Shown here in pieces: positions 59,756 through 64,000 of a stretch of DNA of 64,000 nt (within the stretch, counting starts at the first letter, position 1; each line of letters starts with the position of its first letter). Origin of the DNA: Stenotrophomonas maltophilia D457. GTDB taxonomy: Bacteria; Pseudomonadota; Gammaproteobacteria; Xanthomonadales; Xanthomonadaceae. The stretch is from assembly GCF_000284595.1 (NCBI RefSeq), contig NC_017671.1, positions 2,513,001 to 2,577,000 of the forward strand, given 5' to 3'. The notes under the pieces were generated by a model, which was given only the letters and a program-made list of their open reading frames with translations, ran no database searches and had not been told where the DNA came from. Position numbers and translations under genes: made by a program.

Positions 59756-60472
59756 ATGAAATACGAACCCCGTAACCGACAGCCCCCCTTGGTGCTGATT
59801 GCCGAAGATGAGAGCGAGATCGCCGACATCCTCGGTGCCTACCTGGCCCGTTCGGGCCTGCGCAGCGCACGCGCCGCCGACGGCGAGGCGGCGCTTGCCA
59901 GCCACCGCCAGCTGCGCCCGGACCTGGTACTGCTGGATGTGCAGATGCCCAAGCTGGATGGCTGGCAGGTGCTGAGCGAACTGCGGCGTCGCGGCAACAC
60001 GCCGGTGATCATGCTCACCGCGCTCGACCAGGACGTGGACAAGCTGACCGGCCTGCGTGTGGGCGCTGACGACTACGTGGCCAAACCATTCAATCCCGCT
60101 GAGATCGTTGCACGCATCCAGGCCGTGCTGCGCCGCAGTGCCCGCAGCGTGGCCGAAGAACCCACCGGGCTGATCCGCCAGGGCCCGTTCGAGATCGACC
60201 TGCGCAGCCACGAAGTGACGGTCCGCAACGGCGAGCAGGCGCACGCACTGAACTTCACCCTCACCGAATTCCGGCTGTTGGTGCACATGGCGCGCGCGCC
60301 GCGCCAGGTGCATGCGCGGGTGGACCTGCTGCACGCCTGCCTGCCCGAGGGCGATGCGCAGGAGCGCACCGTCGACAGCCATGTCAGCAAGCTGCGGCGC
60401 AAGCTCGAGGATGTCGGCGTGATCGGCATTCCCGCCACCATCCGTGGCGTCGGCTACCGCTTCCTGGACTGA
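59756..60472 (+). CDS. OmpR/BaeR-family response regulator
   Basis: A 238-residue regulator if read from MKYEPRNRQPPLVLIAEDES; an overlap-coupled ATG at 59699 would add 19 nonconserved residues. The receiver has the acidic pair in AEDE, phosphoacceptor Asp61 in LVLLDVQMP, MLTALD and the AKPFNP lysine. The C-terminal winged helix reads LTEFRLLVHMARAPRQVHAR and ERTVDSHVSKLRRKLE. Its likely targets, judged from shared 11-bp repeats, are its own operon, macAB and the ABC-type membrane gene downstream. It is one base ahead of the kinase gene. Confidence 0.92.
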   Translation: MKYEPRNRQPPLVLIAEDESEIADILGAYLARSGLRSARAADGEAALASHRQLRPDLVLLDVQMPKLDGWQVLSELRRRGNTPVIMLTALDQDVDKLTGLRVGADDYVAKPFNPAEIVARIQAVLRRSARSVAEEPTGLIRQGPFEIDLRSHEVTVRNGEQAHALNFTLTEFRLLVHMARAPRQVHARVDLLHACLPEGDAQERTVDSHVSKLRRKLEDVGVIGIPATIRGVGYRFLD

Positions 60473-61552
60473 ATGATGACTGCGAAAGGCAAGAGCATCG
60501 GCCGCCAGATCAGCCTGTCGATCACCGTGGCCTCGCTGTGTTCGACGGTGCTGTCGATCAGCGGCTTCTACCTGTTCTACTTCCTGCTGGAGGTGTTCTA
60601 TCCGCGCTGGTATGACGAGCCGAAGTCCATGATGCCCTCCGGGCTGGAGTGGCTGTGGATCGGCCTGACCGCCACCGTGGTGGTGGCGTTGGCCACCCTG
60701 ATCGCGTCTCGCCTGACCCGGCGCATCATCACCCCGTTGAATTCGGTGGCCGCAAGCCTGCGTCGCGTGGCCAGCGGTGACCTGGAGGCGCGCGCACGCG
60801 GCGGCGACACCTCGATGGCCGAGGCCGCCACGCTGGTCAACGACTTCAATTCCATGGCCGAGCGGCTCAGCCGGATGTCCGAGAACCGTGTGTTCTGGAA
60901 CGCGGCCATCGCACACGAACTGCGCACGCCGATGACCATCCTGCGTGGCCGCCTGCAAGGCATCGCCGAAGGTGTATTCGAGCCGGGCCCCGAGCAGTTC
61001 AACAGCATGCTCACCCAGCTGGAGGGACTGACCCGCATCATCGAGGACCTGCGCGTGGTCAGCCTGGCCGAGAGTGGCCACCTGGATCTGCGCCTGCAAC
61101 GCAGCGACGTCAGCGTGCAGGTGGCGGCGGTGGTGGAGGCGATGTCCGAGGCGCTGACCGAAAGTGGCTTCTCGGTGAGCCTGGACGCGCGGCCGTCGCT
61201 GGCGGACTGCGATCCGGCCCGCATCCGCCAGGCGGTGCTGGCATTGCTGGAGAACGCCCGTCGCCATGCCATCCCCTGCCCGCTGCGGGTGCGCGTCACC
61301 CTCGCTGAGGGGCACTGCGCGGTAACCGTGGAAGATGGTGGCCCCGGCGTGCCGGACGACCTGCGCGACAGCATTTTCGAAGCCTTCCAGCGCACCGATG
61401 TGTCGCGCTCACGGCAGAGTGGGGGCTCAGGTCTCGGCCTGGCGGTCGTGCGTGCGATTGCCGTGGCGCATCACGGAACGGCGCAGTGCCGAGCTACCGA
61501 GCGTGGCGGCAGTTCGTTCGAGATCCGCTGGCCGGTGCACGTGCGCCGTTGA
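60473..61552 (+). CDS. Sensor histidine kinase with tiny periplasmic loop
   Basis: A 359-residue kinase: TM1 (about 14-42), a loop of only about 18 residues (VFYPRWYDEPKSMMPSGLEW region), TM2 (60-80), HAMP (about 80-135), a HisKA domain with His148 in IAHELRTPMTILRGR, and the ATPase boxes NARRH, VEDGGPGVPDD and GGSGLGLAVVRAIA. A loop this short is typical of intramembrane-sensing kinases, which detect membrane stress or a membrane partner rather than a free ligand. Cognate partner of the response regulator directly upstream. Confidence 0.92.
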   Translation: MMTAKGKSIGRQISLSITVASLCSTVLSISGFYLFYFLLEVFYPRWYDEPKSMMPSGLEWLWIGLTATVVVALATLIASRLTRRIITPLNSVAASLRRVASGDLEARARGGDTSMAEAATLVNDFNSMAERLSRMSENRVFWNAAIAHELRTPMTILRGRLQGIAEGVFEPGPEQFNSMLTQLEGLTRIIEDLRVVSLAESGHLDLRLQRSDVSVQVAAVVEAMSEALTESGFSVSLDARPSLADCDPARIRQAVLALLENARRHAIPCPLRVRVTLAEGHCAVTVEDGGPGVPDDLRDSIFEAFQRTDVSRSRQSGGSGLGLAVVRAIAVAHHGTAQCRATERGGSSFEIRWPVHVRR

Positions 61553-61571
61553 GGCGGTAGACGCTGCCCTG

Positions 61572-61594
61572 GTAGCGGCCCACCTTGGTGGGCA
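61572..61594 (+). repeat. Single SMAG-type palindrome after the kinase gene
   Basis: GTAG followed by GCCCACC-TT-GGTGGGC (hairpin 61578-61593). This is the same half-element that starts each unit of the array at 62673-63480. Confidence 0.82.
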
Positions 61595-61622
61595 CCACGC
61601 GCGTGGCTGAACGCCGCCGATT

Positions 61623-61649
61623 TCTCCACGCAATCTCCATCATCCCTCC
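61623..61649 (+). promoter_or_regulatory. Three 11-bp repeats upstream of the ABC-type membrane gene
   Basis: TCTCC at 61623 and 61634, and CCTCC at 61645, spaced 11 and 11, in the context CAATCTCCATC. The pattern and spacing equal those before the two-component operon. The gene starts 94 bp downstream. Confidence 0.62.
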
Positions 61650-61742
61650 ATGCCCGCTCCAAAGGGCTGCAGATACTGGGCGCGACCCGGCAGATGGCAG
61701 GCATCCGTCCCCTGCCCTGTCCCCGAACCCCCCAGGCACCCC

Positions 61743-62669
61743 ATGGAACTCCCCCACGATCCGGCGGCCGCCGCCGGCAGCATCGGCCAGCAGAATGCGG
61801 CCGCCACGCTCAAGGCCATCCTGCGCACCTACCCCTGGCAGCTGACCGGCACGTTCTCGCTGGTGGCGCTGGAGAACACCCTGCTGCTGGCCTATCCGTT
61901 GTTCGCCGGCTTCGCGGTAGACGCGATCATCAGCGGCAACATCGGCCATGCCATCTCCTATGCCGGCGTGGTACTGCTGTTCTGGCTGGTGGGTGCCGCC
62001 CGTCGGGCGGTGGATACGCGCACCTTCACCCGCATCTATGCCGATCTGGCAGTGAGCGTGGTGCAGGCGCAGCGCCGGTTGGGCCAGGCGACGTCCACTT
62101 CGGCGGCACGCGTGGTGCTGGCCCGCGAGTTCGTCGACTTCTTTGAAAAGCACGTGCCGATCATCGCCACCGCGCTGGCATCGATGTTCGGTGCAGTGGC
62201 CATGCTGCTGGCGATCGAGCCGATGGTCGGTGCCGCTGGCCTGGCCACCCTGCTCGGCGCCCTGCTGGTGCTGCCCTCGTTCGCACGCCGCAACGAGCAG
62301 TTGCACGGCCGACTGAACAACCGCCTGGAACACGAAATCCGGCTGGTCGACCGGGTCAGCCCCTCGGTGCTGCGCCGCCACTACACCACGCTGTCGCGCC
62401 TGCGCATCCTGCTGTCCGACCGCGAGGCCGGCGCCTATGTGGTGATCGGCCTGGCTGCCGCGGCATTGTTCGCGCTGACCATCGGCCGCCTTGCCACCAG
62501 TGAAGGCGTTACACCGGGCCACGTCTACGCGGTGATGACCTACCTGTGGACCTTCGTCGGCAGCCTGGACGATGCGCCGTCAATGGTGGATCAGCTTGCG
62601 CGGCTGAAGGATATCGGCCGCCGCGTCAGCCCCGGCATGGACGATGCGGACCACAAGGGCGCCGCTTGA
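61743..62669 (+). CDS. Stand-alone ABC-transporter six-TM domain protein
   Basis: A 308-residue protein with the transmembrane half of an ABC exporter (WQLTGTFSLVALENTLLLAY, ISYAGVVLLFWLVGAARRAV, IATALASMFGAVAMLLAIEP, AAGLATLLGALLVLPSFARR, YVVIGLAAAALFALTIGRLA, VYAVMTYLWTFVGSLDDAPS) but no ATPase domain; it ends soon after the last helix. This is the ABC_membrane_3-type family. It either pairs with an ATPase encoded elsewhere or has taken another role. The control repeats upstream suggest regulation by the neighbouring two-component system. The SMAG array starts four bases after its stop. Confidence 0.83.
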   Translation: MELPHDPAAAAGSIGQQNAAATLKAILRTYPWQLTGTFSLVALENTLLLAYPLFAGFAVDAIISGNIGHAISYAGVVLLFWLVGAARRAVDTRTFTRIYADLAVSVVQAQRRLGQATSTSAARVVLAREFVDFFEKHVPIIATALASMFGAVAMLLAIEPMVGAAGLATLLGALLVLPSFARRNEQLHGRLNNRLEHEIRLVDRVSPSVLRRHYTTLSRLRILLSDREAGAYVVIGLAAAALFALTIGRLATSEGVTPGHVYAVMTYLWTFVGSLDDAPSMVDQLARLKDIGRRVSPGMDDADHKGAA

Positions 62670-62672
62670 CCG

Positions 62673-63480
62673 GTCGCTGCCCACCTTGGTGGGCACCGAC
62701 GAGAGCAGCGCCAACCAAGGTTGACGGCTACCAGGCCTGAGCAGTGTTGCCCTGGTAGCTGCCCACCTTGGCGCGCACCGACGGGAGCCAGCGCCAACCA
62801 AGGTTGGCGGCTACCGGGCCTGAGCGGTGTTGCTCTGGTCGCTGCCCACCTTGGTGGGCACCGACGAGAGCAGCGCCAACCAAGGTTGGCGGCTACCGGG
62901 CCTGAGCGGCGTTGCTCTGGTAGTTGCCCACCTTGGTGGGCACCGATGGAAGCCAGCGCCAACCACGGTTGGCGGCTACCAAACCTGAGCGGTGCTGCTC
63001 TGGTAGCTGCCCACCTTGGTGGGCACCGACGGAAGCCAGCGCCCACCAAGGTTGGCGGCTACCAGGCCTGAGCAGTGTTGCTCTGGTAGCTGCCCACCTT
63101 GGCGCGCACCGACGGGAGCCAGCGCCAACCAAGGTTGGCGGCTACCGGGCCTGAGCAGTGTTGCTCTGGTAGCTGCCCACCCTGGTGGGCACCGATGGAA
63201 GCCAGCGCCAACCCAGGTTGGCGGCTACCGGGCCTGAGCGGTGTTGCTCTGGTAGCTGCCCACCTTGGTGGGCACCGACGAGAGCAGCGCCAACCAAGGT
63301 TGGCGGCTACCAGGCCTGAGCGGTGTTGCTCTGGTAGCTGCCCACCCTGGTGGGCACCGATGGAAGCCAGCGCCCACCACGGTTGGCGGCTACCAGGCCT
63401 GAGCGGTGTTGCTCTGGTAGCTGCCCACCTTGGTGGGCACCGACGGAAGCCAGCGCCAACCGAGGTTGGCGGCTACCGGG
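62673..63480. repeat. Tandem array of ten SMAG-type REP dimers (82-83 bp units)
   Basis: Ten units begin at 62673, 62755, 62838, 62920, 63003, 63086, 63169, 63252, 63334 and 63417. Each holds two facing hairpins: GTAGCTGCCCACC-TT-GGTGGGCA and, about 20 nt later, GCCAACC-AA-GGTTGGC ending GGCTACC. The units differ by scattered base changes (GTCG for GTAG in units 1 and 3, CCTGG for CCTTGG in 7 and 9), so they are not a simple assembly collapse. Open frames running through the array are artefacts of the repeat. It separates the ABC-type membrane gene from the convergent YcaQ-like gene. Confidence 0.92.
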
Positions 63481-63509
63481 ATCGATAGATACCCATGCGC
63501 CGCTTGGCG

Positions 63510-64000
63510 CTACAGGAACTCCGCCATGCGCTGCAGCTCGTCGTCCAGCGCGCCACGAAATACCTTGTCGCGGGCCAGCGACTTGCCGGCATAGCCCACG
63601 CTCGACACCAACTCACCCTCGCGCACGCTCAGGTTGGCCCAGCCCACCACCTGCTCATGCCACAACACCGGCAGTGCGTAGTAGCCGTACTGGCGTTTCG
63701 GCGCAGGCGTGTAGGCCTCGAACTTGTACACCCAATCCCACAGCAGCTCGAAGCGGCGGCGGTCCCACACCACCGGGTCGAACGGCGCCAGCAGGCGCAC
63801 CTGCTCATCCGGTGCATGGCGGCGCGAGCGCGGATTCTCGTCCGCCGGCCAGTACCAGGTGGTGCCGTCCAGGGTGCAGCTGGCCAACTGCTGCTTGGCC
63901 AACGCCAATGCCTTGCGGGTCTGCTCGGCCAGGTGCGGCGCGCCATAGCCCAGCAGGCGCACCAGATAGGTCAGGCTGGCCGAGGGCAGCGGCGCGTACT
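63510..64000 (-). CDS. YcaQ-like winged-helix DNA glycosylase, C-terminal part
   Basis: The visible 163 or so residues run off the right edge of the window. Conserved text includes WYWPADENPRSRRHAPDEQV, RLLAPFDPVVWDRRRFELLW, DWVYKFEAYTPAPKRQYGYY and ALPVLWHEQVVGWANLSVRE. This is the C-terminal portion of the HTH_42/DUF1006 family. E. coli YcaQ (AlkX) unhooks DNA interstrand crosslinks, and this protein may share that task. A GTG at 63962 is only internal, since the same frame is open to the edge (SASLTYLVRLLGYG). The N-terminal catalytic part is outside. Confidence 0.85.
   Translation of the reverse strand, partial: YAPLPSASLTYLVRLLGYGAPHLAEQTRKALALAKQQLASCTLDGTTWYWPADENPRSRRHAPDEQVRLLAPFDPVVWDRRRFELLWDWVYKFEAYTPAPKRQYGYYALPVLWHEQVVGWANLSVREGELVSSVGYAGKSLARDKVFRGALDDELQRMAEFL

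Noticed and set aside
59183..61315. A 710-codon open frame on the minus strand
   Set aside because: It lies antisense to the membrane protein, response regulator and histidine kinase genes, which carry clear motifs. Its residue mix (His, Gln, Arg, Gly rich) is typical of shadow frames in GC-rich DNA.
62673..63480. Possible CRISPR array
   Set aside because: The whole 82-83-bp unit repeats with scattered substitutions; there are no unique spacers between constant repeats and no cas genes. The units are paired GTAG hairpins.

Overview
The window is a contiguous 64 kb piece of a high-GC (roughly two thirds G+C by eye) gammaproteobacterial chromosome. The best fit is Stenotrophomonas (S. maltophilia complex), or at least Xanthomonadaceae. 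Reasons are the GC level, the protein families (MacAB, CocE-like hydrolase, GH13 amylase next to a TIGR03885-type flavin oxidoreductase, RebB proteins), and GTAG-ended palindromic repeats of the type known as SMAG in S. maltophilia. These repeats occur as single copies, as facing pairs, inside one coding sequence, and as a ten-unit tandem array near the right edge. No rRNA, tRNA, phage, transposase or CRISPR array was seen.

Layout. 1-5.2 kb: a minus-strand group of an ABC-importer ATPase (partial), a lipoprotein solute-binding protein and a GalD-type tautomerase, with a divergent LysR regulator, then two lower-GC unknown genes and a membrane protein. 5.4-11.8 kb: a methionine-synthesis locus. 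A MetR-like regulator is overlapped with a methylenetetrahydrofolate-reductase-like gene, and divergent from them lies a flavin reductase-MesX (DUF1852)-MesD operon. A perfect MetR box lies between. 11.2-28.7 kb: mixed housekeeping and accessory genes, many secreted (S1 and S41 peptidases, CocE-type hydrolase, DNA/RNA endonuclease). This stretch includes a Nudix gene broken at a run of nine cytosines next to a large nucleotidyltransferase-like protein, and a tightly coupled LysR-AraC-VOC operon.

28.7-41.8 kb is the most striking part. A sigma-54 enhancer-binding regulator diverges from a six-gene operon that matches the Fap functional-amyloid system gene for gene (fapA-F), with a well-formed -24/-12 promoter. 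It is followed directly by an R-body (reb) cluster of seven RebB-family proteins and two unknown proteins. The cluster ends in a strong terminator, beyond which is a convergent regulator that joins a degenerate NtrC-type AAA+ domain to an AraC DNA-binding domain. Stem-loops at three junctions could set different expression levels for fibre or ribbon subunits.

42.4-55.7 kb: CD225 protein, an SPFH/zinc-ribbon/membrane trio, protease inhibitor, CDF metal transporter, alkyladenine glycosylase, GAF-PAS-PAS-GGDEF cyclase, exonuclease III, GH13 enzyme, flavin oxidoreductase, SDR and MscS channel. 55.8-62.7 kb: macAB, a two-component system with a membrane partner, and a six-TM ABC-type protein. The promoters here share 11-bp-spaced direct repeats that look like binding sites for the OmpR-type regulator encoded between them. 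62.7-64 kb: the SMAG array and the end of a YcaQ-like DNA glycosylase gene.
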